Of a DNA stretch of 11,079 nucleotides, positions 1 to 8,985 are shown in pieces; the first letter of the stretch is position 1, and every line of letters begins with the position of its first letter. The stretch is from Rodentolepis nana. Lineage: Eukaryota > Platyhelminthes > Cestoda > Cyclophyllidea > Hymenolepididae. The position numbers and the translations under genes were made by a program. The stretch lies in assembly GCA_900617975.1 (NCBI GenBank), contig UZAE01001907.1, positions 1-11,079 on the forward strand, given 5' to 3'. Under the pieces are notes generated by a model that was not told the DNA's origin, made no database searches, and worked only from the letters and a program-made list of their open reading frames with translations.

Positions 1-31
1 TCATAAAGCCTGCCATTTGAAATAAATAAAT
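1..31 (+). repeat. 3' terminus of a non-LTR retroelement, truncated by the window edge
   Basis: These 31 bases align without gaps to 1611-1641, the tail of the short retroelement, with three mismatches (28 of 31 identical). Both end in the same tail, CCATTTGAAATAAATAAAT. LINEs of several clades end in short A-rich simple repeats rather than a true poly(A), and the reverse transcriptase recognises this end to prime. The match reaches the first base of the window, so the shared stretch probably continues to the left. I infer that this is the 3' end of either a full LINE or another short copy of the family whose head is seen at 10403. Its left target-site duplication is outside the window, so the insertion cannot be confirmed here. 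Confidence 0.65.
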
Positions 32-864
32 ATTTTGATTCCACTGCGAAAAAAATTTCGTGGGATCTTCCGATTGTTGTCTTAGGGTTATTAAAAGTGT
101 ATTCTTCTCTCTTATGAGCTTGATCGTAGAGCAAGTTAATAAAGCTGCCCGGTTCGTATTTTAACGAAATTCACAATTGCCGGTAGGAACCAGGTGGAGA
201 TTTTATACGAATTCGTTAGGGAAGGCAGAATATATGAAGAGTCTTAAAACTATACCAATCAGCAAATAAATAAGATATAAAAGCCCCTGATTAAGCTAGG
301 GGAAGAGTCTTGCTATAGGGGTCTATTATTAACGAAGATAATTTACACAATTATTGGTAATAGTTCAGCAAATCTCTCGCGCAAAATTTGTTTACTGTGG
401 ATCAGATTCGTGTATGGTAAAGATAAAATACTAAGCATAAATACCAGTCTTCTAATACAATGGTGTTATCTTCTTTTATTTGGATGTACCACAAAAAAGT
501 CATACGATCTGCCCTGAAGAAAAATGGGAAATTTAATGGCAGACTGTCTGACCTTAAAACAACGTTCGTGATTCTTTCAATTCCAAAACCGAATTTCTCT
601 AATTACCAGAAGAAATAGTATTTATTTTTTCGCAATGTTTCATTGAATTGGAACCCACATTTTGGCTGACTAAGCATTAGTCATTCAAATTCGATAATCA
701 TAGATTCCCAAATAACCAATTTAGTTCAACAAAATATCAAAAATTTGGTGATAAGTTCAGTTGAATTTTCATGATTTTACATCATTTCTTATTTAGAAAC
801 TTTTGAACATCCTATCGTCGTTACAAAATATCAGATATCAAGTATTACTATTTGGGGATACAGT

Positions 865-888
865 TAGATGCAAAGTAACTTGCATCTA
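865..888. repeat. 9-bp inverted repeat (hairpin), 6-nt loop
   Basis: TAGATGCAA at 865-873 is the reverse complement of TTGCATCTA at 880-888, separated by AGTAAC. Transcribed RNA or single-stranded DNA could form a 9-bp stem. No protein-binding site or element boundary is recognised around it, and in AT-rich DNA this size it may be chance. Confidence 0.4.
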
Positions 889-1298
889 CATTGAAGTTGT
901 AGAAAAGAAAGTAATTTCTCTGTGAATTATTCATGCCATAAATTTAAAGTGCATAGTAATGTTACGTTTCAAGCGTTATTTAAAGATAATATACGTCATG
1001 AACTCTTTTAAACAAACTGCTGGTCAACTAAGTTGGGTTTGCAAATGCGCAATCTGAAACGTGAATCAAAAGCAGCCCAAAATGGTGATTTCATGCGTTA
1101 AAATTTACCGATTTATTCACTATATTTCCCATAATGCATAAAAATTGGAGTGTATGTTGGTATACATAATTTTATTCATTGTCAATTGATTATTTTCGTA
1201 CTGCAACGTAATGGGTGTGTGTATAAATTTCCTTTCACATTTTTTATCGAGACTTTTTCCCATATTTATTACGTATTTATTTTTTCCAATAAATGTAT

Positions 1299-1307
1299 AT
1301 CTTTGAT
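1299..1307 (+). repeat. Left target-site duplication of short retroelement
   Basis: ATCTTTGAT here is repeated exactly at 1640-1648. The two copies lie just outside the ribozyme-like head and just after the A-rich tail, as expected for target-primed reverse transcription. Two bases (AC, 1308-1309) separate it from the predicted first base of the element, which fits non-templated bases often added at LINE 5' junctions. Confidence 0.75.
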
Positions 1308-1309
1308 AC

Positions 1310-1382
1310 GGGGTGTACGATAGATTTACCTCTACTTGGGGCACCCTGGGCAACGTATACTCATACAGCAAAAAAGTCTATT
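1310..1382 (+). ncRNA. HDV-like self-cleaving ribozyme, copy 1
   Basis: The segment folds as the nested double pseudoknot of HDV-like ribozymes. P1 pairs 1310-1316 with 1341-1347, including a G1 wobble to U1347 like the G1-U37 pair of HDV. P2 pairs 1319-1327 with 1374-1382 (nine pairs, two of them G-U). P3 pairs 1329-1330 with 1338-1339 and closes a seven-base L3; a third pair is A-G and is lost. P1.1 can form between C1332, U1333 and G1348, G1349. P4 is GUAU/AUAC at 1355-1358 and 1363-1366 with a four-base loop. The joining strand reads AGCAAAA, which puts the catalytic cytosine at C1369, equivalent to C75 of HDV. The CUGGGCAAC between P1 and P4 is also HDV-like. Cleavage is predicted just before G1310. 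Several wobbles and one lost P3 pair suggest an older, possibly weakened copy. Confidence 0.8.
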
Positions 1383-1414
1383 AACTGTCAGTTGACTTCT
1401 GACTTCAAACAACC

Positions 1415-1558
1415 ATGACCCCCTCTGTATGCCAAATTCGACCACTTCAACAGTTCTCACCTTACCTTACCCTACCTTCTCTCTGCATTTGGGTCCATTC
1501 GTCTCTTTACATTTGTGAATCACTCTACTTTCCCTCTCTCGAATTTTTCTCACCATGA
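1415..1558 (+). other. 47-codon open frame inside the short retroelement
   Basis: ATG at 1415 follows a favourable CAACC context and opens 47 codons, ending with TGA at 1556. The frame is rich in Leu, Ser, Pro and Phe because the DNA is pyrimidine-rich, and no domain is recognisable. The ATG lies 32 bases after the ribozyme, and GACTTC plus eight bases precedes it exactly as in the LINE at 10493-10509, so the start codon appears inherited from the LINE leader. The downstream residues do not resemble the LINE protein. It may be only a remnant frame with no product. Confidence 0.2.
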
Positions 1559-1639
1559 TGTTCCACCCCTCTGTGAAGTCCGAAGTCAGCTAAATGACTA
1601 GTGATAATTATCAAAACGCCTACCATTTGAAATAAATAA

Positions 1640-1648
1640 ATCTTTGAT
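1640..1648 (+). repeat. Right target-site duplication of short retroelement
   Basis: ATCTTTGAT directly follows the AAATAAATAAA tail and repeats 1299-1307 exactly. The first two bases could also belong to the tail repeat, so the exact tail/duplication boundary may shift by a base or two. Confidence 0.75.
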
Positions 1649-1941
1649 GTTTAATCTGAAGTACCTACCCACTGACTCATGGAACCGGACTGTTTCTCGA
1701 TGTACCTTTTGGTTTCTGTCCTTAATCACGGCGTAACTGTCAACTGATCATCAATAAAAAATTGGCACAAATCTTTCAAACTACTTATCGTTCTTAATTT
1801 TGTCTGATGGTCATATTTCAGATTGTCCCTGCTTGGTACCCATGACTCCTCCTTCTATTAAATTTTTATTTCCACTCTTAGCTTCCTCCATCATTTGCCC
1901 AACTCAACTCTTCTCAATCTTGAATGGATCCCAAATCCTGA

Positions 1942-1964
1942 ATATCACTTCTTAGGAGTGATAT
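1942..1964. repeat. Hairpin with 8-10 bp stem
   Basis: ATATCACT at 1942-1949 is complementary to AGTGATAT at 1957-1964. A G-U pair and a C-G pair extend the stem towards a TTA loop. No T-rich run follows and no known RNA family is recognised. Confidence 0.4.
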
Positions 1965-2378
1965 CTAGCCTTATTTGCTCTCTCTTCTGAATTAGCCTTA
2001 CTATAATGGTTATTATTCAATACACCTAAGCTAAAGTAACATTATTCCCCACTCTGTTTGAAGATAGCTCATTTTAAATTTAACTTGCCTGCAAAATTGT
2101 GCAGAAGCTCTATTCATTTGATAAAAGTCAAATCGGACAATTAACATGATATGGTCTTTCATGCTTTATGTTTTAATTTGTCAGTGCATTATCACTCTAA
2201 ATGACCGGAGAATCATCAGAACATCCGCTTCAATTGGTTTTCGCATTGATTGGAAAATCTCACTACCTTTCCAACATATGTGATATCTTTGCAGTATAAA
2301 CCATTTGCAGAAGCTTAGCTCCTTCCCACAGAGGCCGATTTAGTTAATGGCTAATAGCAAATATGAGAGAAATTGTAG

Positions 2379-2402
2379 GTGGGTTGCCAAACCGAAACCC
2401 AC
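2379..2402. repeat. 7-bp inverted repeat in a less AT-rich patch
   Basis: GTGGGTT (2379-2385) and AACCCAC (2396-2402) can pair across a ten-base loop. The stem is GC-richer than its surroundings and lies in a patch with GGCTAGCCGGC just downstream (about 2407-2417), which looks unlike the neighbouring AT-rich DNA. This might be the remains of a structured repeat or an old exon; the evidence is thin. Confidence 0.3.
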
Positions 2403-4325
2403 ATTGGGCTAGCCGGCACATGTCGAGCCATTAAAATAATAATGCTTACGTGGAAATTATTCTTGCTTATTGCCTGGGAGTTACTGATGTCGATGATGAT
2501 TGTAGCATTGTTAACCGACTTGGAAATGGCAGTGAATCTGAAGAGCGGAAAAAATTAAATTTACGATCTATATTTCTGTTGTTTTTATTTGAAGTCTGGT
2601 CCAGTAATTGAAATGTTGAATATAGTGTATAAATATAATTAATTAAAAAATATTTACGATTTGCTTAAGTTAATAAAGCTCATACAGGATTTGATTGCAA
2701 CGCTACTGTCCTTCACTGCCACAAACACCTTTTCAGTAGTTTAAAAGCCATTATCCGAGTGACAGTTGAATGTCAACCCGTTGTCGTACTTATGAGGGTT
2801 TTGTCAGAAATAGCTGTCAAACCATTACGCGCCCACATACTTTTGCCTATTATCTTAACATACACTAAGATAGAGAAGACATATGATGTTTGTTGTGGTA
2901 AATAAATTAAAAAAACTGTCAACAGAACTCAGTAAATCTTTAAATAAGAAGAATAGGAATAGACGTCAATCATGAAATTGGACCATCTAAAGAGCTTCAT
3001 TTTCTTAGATTTCACCTAATGAAAAGTTCACTCATACACGTGCCGTGGATCTAGATAGCTATTTGTCGCCTGAATTACCGAGTAAAGGTTTTATTCGCGA
3101 CAAATATGGTTTACTAATTGAGTAATTCATATTGGTTATTGATCTAGTCACTGAGTAGTAATCATTAGCCAACATGATCTCAAATGGCTTCCATAATCAT
3201 AAATTTGTTGAGTTCACAGAAGGTGAAATCCAATCGATTATAATTCACAAAGTAATAGTTAGAAGTAGCTATTCTTAGGCCATGCAGATTTAGTATCCTT
3301 GAGTCTAGTTTGTCGAAATCATATTGATGATTTTTCAACACTCAAGTTTGAATGATGGTTTAATTATTTTAAATCATTTGAACAAAAATCTGATATCTTG
3401 GTCTTTACTAGTTAAAACCTACTCTCCGTGCTACAATAGATTTAACTTATCTAGTTTATTTGTTCCGACCCTTATTTTGGAATTCAAAAATTTAGAAATT
3501 ATCTATTCCACACAATTTTTATAAATGAATCCACTTTGTTTTTCTTTTCATGGTGTAATTTTGAATCATAATTATATAATATATGTGTGAAATGCAATCT
3601 TATCGTGGCCTTTGACATTTACCATGACATTTTGAGCTAGAGATGAATTCTTTTCTGATTATTGATTATTATTATTAATTTGACAAGTTTTTGCCATGAA
3701 AGATTATTCAAATTTCCTCAAATAACGATTTATATCTGAGTCCAGTTATTGGAAACCATTAACAGGTTTAAGTGTTGGGTGATACGTATATTCGTAAAAT
3801 ACGCAACTGCAAATTATTTCATAACAGAGAAATAAATCAAAAAATTGTTATTTCAAAAGTTCGACTCAAAATATTATACACTGATGGATAATATAAGCAA
3901 GTAAGCAATTAGGCGATTGGTATACTGAAATGAATTTAATTGGATTTTGTGGCATTAACAAATTTAGTTAATACGGAAAACCCTTGTCCCAAAAATGTGT
4001 ATGATTGAACGTTTGCCTGAGATCGAAGAGAATAAAATCTGGATCATTTTTGATGGGACCTGCCTTCCTTCAAGTTGGGTGTGAATTGGTGTCGACCACT
4101 TGAATAGATATAAATATTCATATCAAGACCCATTAATTATAAGATATTAATTATTAATAACTAGGTAAAGCACAAGCGAGACGTGAATTAGAATAATTCA
4201 GTTTCATTTAAAAGGATTTTATATTCATAACTACACTTTTCTCTTACCATAAAACGGATGACATAATCCATCAAAGGCATTTGTGAATGACGAAAATCTG
4301 ATATTGATCAATTACACTAAACCAC

Positions 4326-4600
4326 CTAATTTCGATCATTGATACAGCATACCATAATGATGCAAACGTGCATATGCGGTGTTGTTGTAGGGAATATGTA
4401 TGCAGACGAGATTTGCCACATGTTGGTGCTAACAAACTGTTTACAGCGTAGATGCGACTTTAATGCCTTTGTTAACAAAACGGAAGATTTTATACAGCAT
4501 TTATCCAGCGTTGTAAAAAGCAGTTTTGTGAGATTTTCAGGCAACCACGAAAATATTGTTATGAAAGATTTTAAATTATTTATAAGGAAAATATAAACTA
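4326..4600. other. Open on both strands, possible but unsupported exon
   Basis: A plus-strand frame from ATG 4339 runs 85 codons to 4596, and a minus-strand frame of 72 codons overlaps it at 4326-4544. Base composition is slightly more balanced than in the flanks. The plus-strand product has several Cys and His residues near its start but no spacing I recognise as a zinc finger. No convincing splice sites or homology support either frame, so I do not call a gene. Confidence 0.2.
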
Positions 4601-4781
4601 TTCTATTTTATGATTTTTTGAAGTTTAAACCTTATCCAAAAAGGAAGCATTTTTACTCTATGGTTATGGTTAAGGGGTATAATAAAACGAGTGAATCATT
4701 ATACCACTAATCGGTAAGTAAAATGATAGGCTAACACGAATGGGAGCTTTGGAGTGCGTATGATCTTTTATAAGGCAAAGC

Positions 4782-4801
4782 ATCAATATCGTGATATTGA
4801 T
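4782..4801. repeat. 20-bp palindrome with 9-bp arms
   Basis: ATCAATATC (4782-4790) and GATATTGAT (4793-4801) are perfect reverse complements separated by GT. The two-base centre favours a dyad binding site or cruciform over an RNA hairpin. No known factor is assigned, and chance is possible in AT-rich DNA. Confidence 0.35.
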
Positions 4802-5247
4802 TGTTGAGTCGTTTCGTCCAGTCTTAGGGTTTTCATATTCATAATGATTGCCACTGTAGCTGAGCCCCTGAAACTCCGTCATTCGCAAGTAATTTGGTAA
4901 TAAGTCAAGTCGAATTCGAAATCATTTGTCTCCGTTTCTTTCCACTAGATTAATTAGCAAGTTAATCAATAAATTCTAGGTAAATCTCCATTTGTGTTGG
5001 CTAGCATTGTCAAATACTGCTCGTAAAATTAACTTAGCAAATAACTAACTGCTTCGGTCTTTATGTTGGATCTCAAAAGTAAATAGAGGCTTTTGCCTCT
5101 GTGGAACATAGCTAATCTATCGGCAACATTTGAAGAGGGAGTATCTACGACTACACGTAACCCTAATTTTCACTTTTTGTTGTTGTGGTAATTAGGAACA
5201 TGCCGAATATATAATCGCAGAAGGAACACCAGAGCATGCTAATCCAT

Positions 5248-5293
5248 TTCCTTTTCCTTCGTTATTCTTTCCTTCTTTTCCCCTTCCGCTCTC
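5248..5293. repeat. Pyrimidine tract, about 45 bp
   Basis: Almost uninterrupted C/T on the plus strand, with a short break near CGTTATTC. Such tracts can adopt triplex-like structures or act as splice-acceptor tracts, but no exon follows that I can identify. Confidence 0.4.
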
Positions 5294-5399
5294 AATCCTA
5301 CAATTTGGTTGTATTGAAACCTGGGTAAGTGACTAAGTGCTGCCTAAACTCTTGGCACAACAGCTGTTGTATTGATGATACCACGCAGTGGTTAGTATG

Positions 5400-5420
5400 A
5401 TGTGTGTGTGCGCGCGTGTG
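5400..5420. repeat. Alternating purine-pyrimidine TG/CG run
   Basis: A 21-base strictly alternating run, mostly TG repeats with a central CGCGCG. This composition favours left-handed Z-DNA under supercoiling. It is a short microsatellite and likely length-variable. Confidence 0.6.
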
Positions 5421-6500
5421 GGGAGAACTTTTAGCTTTGGTGAAGACAGTTTCATTGACTCGAAATTTCTCATTTTATGCCAAGATGCGTCATTGACGTT
5501 GGAAGGAAAAGTAAGAAGTGAAGTAGGGAGAAATGAAATTGATGATGGTTGGAAAAAGCCCCAAGTGGAAATGATGACGACCACCAACGGTAAAAGACCA
5601 CTGGGCAACAGGCATGTTGGAAGTTAAACCATTTACTTTTCACCAAAACACTTGTAGTGTATTGAGGATGAAAATGATTACAATTAACAAAGGGTATTAT
5701 CTAGCATTCGTCTGATAAATTTAAGAAGCATTTACGACTAAAAAAATGAGAATTCAGAGCGCTAATCAGTTATCACAAGCAAGTGTATAGTGACCAACTC
5801 GAGTCCAAGCATTAAATTCAAGAACAATTTGCTATATCCTCTTCATCCCTAATTAGTCTTTATGATGAACCTGTTTCAATTACTTCGGCAAGATGAAAAC
5901 TCTATTTTTTTTATCAAATTTAAATGTTGACATTAGGTGTTAGCATGCAATACAATTTGGATGGGCATATGCTTCCAAATTCATTCCTTCTCACGTCTGC
6001 AAACCCGAACATTTGGGAAATCTCGCTTCTAGTTTTGGTTGTAATGGTTTTTTTTATTTTTACATTGATAAATTCTGAATTAGAATTGAACCTTGTAAGT
6101 AGCGTATACGGTAATCTTTATTTATTTAGCTAGCTGTCTTTAATGTTTTGCCACCGGAGAACTTCATGGAGCTATTTATAATAGTACTTTTACTACACAA
6201 CCATTCATATTTATAAAGGTTTTAATTTGTGCTTCACGTTGGCTTTTATTTGTTAGATGATCTAGAAATTTTAATCCACTGCATATGAATCTATTTATTC
6301 GGCAATTTCACAAAGAAGGAAGCAGAGCTTTATGTACCATCTAAAATTGTGAATTTTAGGTTTCTGACTAATAGCAACAAAATTTAATAGCTAAGTGTGA
6401 GGATATTCAATTTTCTACATCCTAAAACTTCTGTTGAATCATCAATATAACTTTGTTGTCAAGGCTTTCCTATTCGAGAAAAATGACACTTTCTGTCAGC

Positions 6501-6520
6501 AAAGTTCAGAAAAGTTCAGT
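6501..6520. repeat. Tandem 10-bp duplication
   Basis: AAAGTTCAGA is followed immediately by AAAGTTCAGT. This is two near-identical units, likely replication slippage. Confidence 0.5.
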
Positions 6521-6687
6521 GACTGTCCAACACTTCATTTCCATCATTGACAGTGCACTTAACGTAACAAACAAGGATTTAATTATTCGAAAATTACAAT
6601 AATTGCATTATTCTTTGAGTTAATTAACTATATTCTGTTTCGAGACACTATGCACTGTTTTCAATCACTGATAATCAGAAAATTATA

Positions 6688-6707
6688 AATTAAAAGGAAT
6701 TAAAAGG
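6688..6707. repeat. Tandem 10-bp duplication
   Basis: AATTAAAAGG occurs twice in perfect tandem. It is probably a slippage product with no evident function. Confidence 0.5.
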
Positions 6708-7080
6708 ACAATCAAAATTCTAGAAATTGGTATAAAAAAGGGATTTTTTAAATTCTCCCTTTTGTTTGATCAAATGCAAATTTTATGACCGAGAAGAACT
6801 GGTAATTTCCGGTTTACAATCTGAATCAGCAACCATTTTAATAATTCCGTTTTGAAAAAAAATAGGAACCTCCTGTCTGTACTTTTTCCTTGCTGTTTGC
6901 CAACTACTTAAATTATAATTTTAAACAATCAGTGAATGATTTAGAAAGTTGATGAAATGCAAAAAAACCTTTTAGCGTACCTAAATAGAAAGACTCATTT
7001 AATCAAATTTTAATGATGTTTCTAACTTTGCAAAACCATTTGCGTACCTATAGAAAAAGTTATCCATTGAAGAGAGGACA

Positions 7081-8985
7081 AAGGGAGGGAAAAATGAAGC
7101 GTTTCCCTCTAAGATGTGACGGCTGTTATTTAGTGGGTATCGCATTCGTTAGACTAACTTTCTTTTATGACACTCCAGCATGTGCTTAAGCCTTCTTTGC
7201 GTAGGCTTTTACCTATGCTAATAGGCCAAATTGAACCTTTACTAATGTGGCACTTTGGCCTTTTTACTTTGGAAGGAAAGAAGTGAATAAATCTTGTTGG
7301 ATCACTCTGCTTTCCGTCGGACAGAACGAAAGTACTATTTAAAGTTCCAAAATAAAACATTTTAATTTATTAAATTGTTAATAAACGCAAGAACCCAAAT
7401 GGGTTTAGTAATCAAAAAGACATTTGAATTTTTGAATATGGGGCTGTGAACAGGCAGACATACACAGGGCTATACGAATGTATGATCGAAAGAACGTTGA
7501 GCCTCGTGAAACCCCGATGACGAATAAAAGTTGATTTTACTCAAAGTTCTCAATAATAAACTATCTTTAATTTTAAAAAATGAGCTTCTTATTTGCAAGC
7601 CTTTACTTGTCTCCTTATGGACTCGTTATTATTTCAGGATTTAATCGGAAATACTAAGGTTTATCTATCCTAAAAATTTCGACAATCAAGGGAAAAATTT
7701 CATTTTACAGGAAAATTAAAATAAGTAAGCTTTCTGTTTCCGTTTTCCAAAAAGTGGACTAAAACGCATAAATAATAATTCATAAATTGCTTTTATAAAC
7801 AAAAATTGTCTAGAAATCAATTTCAAGCCAGTTTTTGCATAAAAGTTTACCTAAGAGGACTTTAAAACGTAGAATATCATTTACTAAATCAGATAGTTAC
7901 AAAGAATTTAAAAAAGATTAATGTTACAACTTTTAATACAGTCGAAAGTATCATTCATACTCATACGTATAGCCACAGTTGATATCAACGAAATATTTAT
8001 TAGACGTGCCAATAGATTCCTTCTTTTCAACACTAAGACAAAATTCCTACAAACAAAACGCCTCCTCATTCAAACCATCTAGAAGAAAATAAAAGATCAC
8101 GAATTATCGGTGAGATTAAAACAACGTCAAAAATATTGATCGACTTTACTTTTGTTTGAAAAAGCGCATAGCTGCAGCGGTGGAAATGAATATTAAGAAA
8201 AGTCAGCCTTTATGAACTTTTCTGTCAGGAAATGGTTAAACGGAAGAGCATCAATGCTTAGAAGAAGTGGAAAGAAACTTTCAGTTTTCAAACTCGAACA
8301 ATAAAATTGCGGATTGGCAACAAAGAAAATTTTAACATAAAAAATTTTGAAAAATATCTTAAAGAACGGAAAATGAGATCCAGAATATGTGTTTGGAGGT
8401 AGAAAAACAAATATTAAATCGTCATGCAACTAAGATACGTGAGCCACGATTTCAACGAGTTAATATGAGTCAATATGATTTTACCAATTAGCAAGCCAAT
8501 TAATAAAATTGAAATCTAAAATTCTCAAAATGAAGTTGAAATTTTGATTTGTAAACCATTATCTGTAGAATTGGAAGGGGGATAACAAATTCGGAAAAAA
8601 AATATTGTGAATTAAAAAGTCAAGTTGAAACCTGCGTGTTTACAGTCCCAAGCACGAGCCTGCCCTGTTACTCTACAAAGACATGGAAACAGGTTTTCGT
8701 TAATTAAATTATTTGCCGAAACAACTTAATATACTCCGGACTCTTTGTGACTAGATTAGGAAGAAAAACTAATTGATGTTAGCATGAAATGGAAAAAATT
8801 ACGAGTTATCACAAAACTAAATATTTTAAAAGATAAGATAAACAAAGTATCTCTTCATGGATACAATCGAAGTATATCTGTAATGGAATATACAAATCAA
8901 AATATCTTGAGTGGCTTTAAAAGAAAAAGTTTAAAAAATTGATGAACGGCCCATTCGTTGAAGTATTGATTATTTTTTCCTCACG
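7081..8985. other. AT-rich non-coding stretch, no gene seen
   Basis: The minus-strand frames at 7154-7360 and 8193-8429 are open for 68 and 78 codons, but they show no domain, and the second is a low-complexity Phe/Ile/Lys-rich frame from AT-rich DNA. A 14-bp palindrome (AACCCA-AA-TGGGTT) lies at 7392-7405. Nothing else is recognised. Confidence 0.55.

Larger units (their letters stand above)
32..1307. other. AT-rich non-coding stretch, no gene seen
   Basis: No frame on either strand holds a convincing coding region. The only longer open frame, at 1120-1371 on the minus strand, overlaps the retroelement ribozyme at its right end and has no recognisable protein features. A 24-bp near-perfect inverted repeat is listed separately at 865-888. 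The last nine bases are the left target-site duplication of the short retroelement. Confidence 0.6.
1308..1639 (+). mobile_element. Short non-autonomous retroelement with LINE head and LINE tail
   Basis: A roughly 330-bp unit flanked by a 9-bp target-site duplication. It has three parts. The head (1310 to about 1417) aligns with the 5' end of the LINE at 10403, including the HDV-like ribozyme, a GACTTC motif and the ATG eight bases later. The middle (about 1418-1610) is pyrimidine-rich and matches nothing else that I can find in the window. The tail (1611-1639) matches the retroelement 3' end at 1-31. No tRNA-like pol III A and B boxes are evident, so this is not an ordinary tRNA-derived SINE. 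It resembles the RIME elements paired with ingi in trypanosomes, or an internally deleted LINE. It encodes no endonuclease or reverse transcriptase, so it would depend on the LINE for movement. An alternative is a single LINE copy that suffered an internal replacement before transposing; finding many genomic copies with the same middle would exclude that. Confidence 0.75.
1649..4325. other. AT-rich non-coding stretch with small hairpins, no gene seen
   Basis: No open frame has a recognisable protein signature. The 66-codon frame at 3324-3524 is AT-rich, low in complexity and surrounded by stops. Around 1840-1935 there is a pyrimidine-enriched patch. The 2290-2600 segment is less AT-rich than its surroundings and contains a small hairpin (separate entry); it could be an old repeat, but no copy is seen elsewhere in the window. 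Confidence 0.55.
4601..7080. other. AT-rich non-coding stretch with simple-sequence tracts
   Basis: No gene can be supported. The open frames at 4670-4888 (minus), 5333-5608 (minus), 5388-5627 (plus) and 5924-6133 (plus) are short, overlapping or lack a good start, and resemble no family that I know. Specific small features (palindrome, pyrimidine tract, alternating TG/CG run and two tandem 10-mers) are listed separately. Confidence 0.55.

Noticed and set aside
133..146. AAGTTAATAAAGCT repeated at 2667-2680
   Set aside because: A 14-base match in AT-rich DNA with no extension on either side; probably chance.
1120..1371. 83-codon minus-strand open frame
   Set aside because: It runs antisense through the retroelement ribozyme and insertion junction and resembles no protein family.
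1425..1445. ATTCGACCA as a possible pol III B box in the short element
   Set aside because: It deviates from the consensus at key positions and has no A box upstream at proper spacing; the element is better explained by a LINE-type head.
2480..2500. CTGATG string as a hammerhead ribozyme core
   Set aside because: No GAAA strand and flanking helices can be placed around it.
3856..3875. GTTCGACTC resembling a tRNA T-arm
   Set aside because: No matching acceptor stem, D-arm or anticodon arm is found around it.
5333..5627. Overlapping open frames on both strands
   Set aside because: They shadow each other, pass through the TG/CG microsatellite and show no domain or splice support.
5924..6133. 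Open frame with a hydrophobic, membrane-like segment
   Set aside because: It opens on TTG rather than ATG, and the hydrophobic run comes from T-rich DNA; there is no recognisable family.
7154..7360. 68-codon minus-strand open frame in a less AT-rich patch
   Set aside because: No domain, splice signals or homologue could be recognised; a chance frame is likely.
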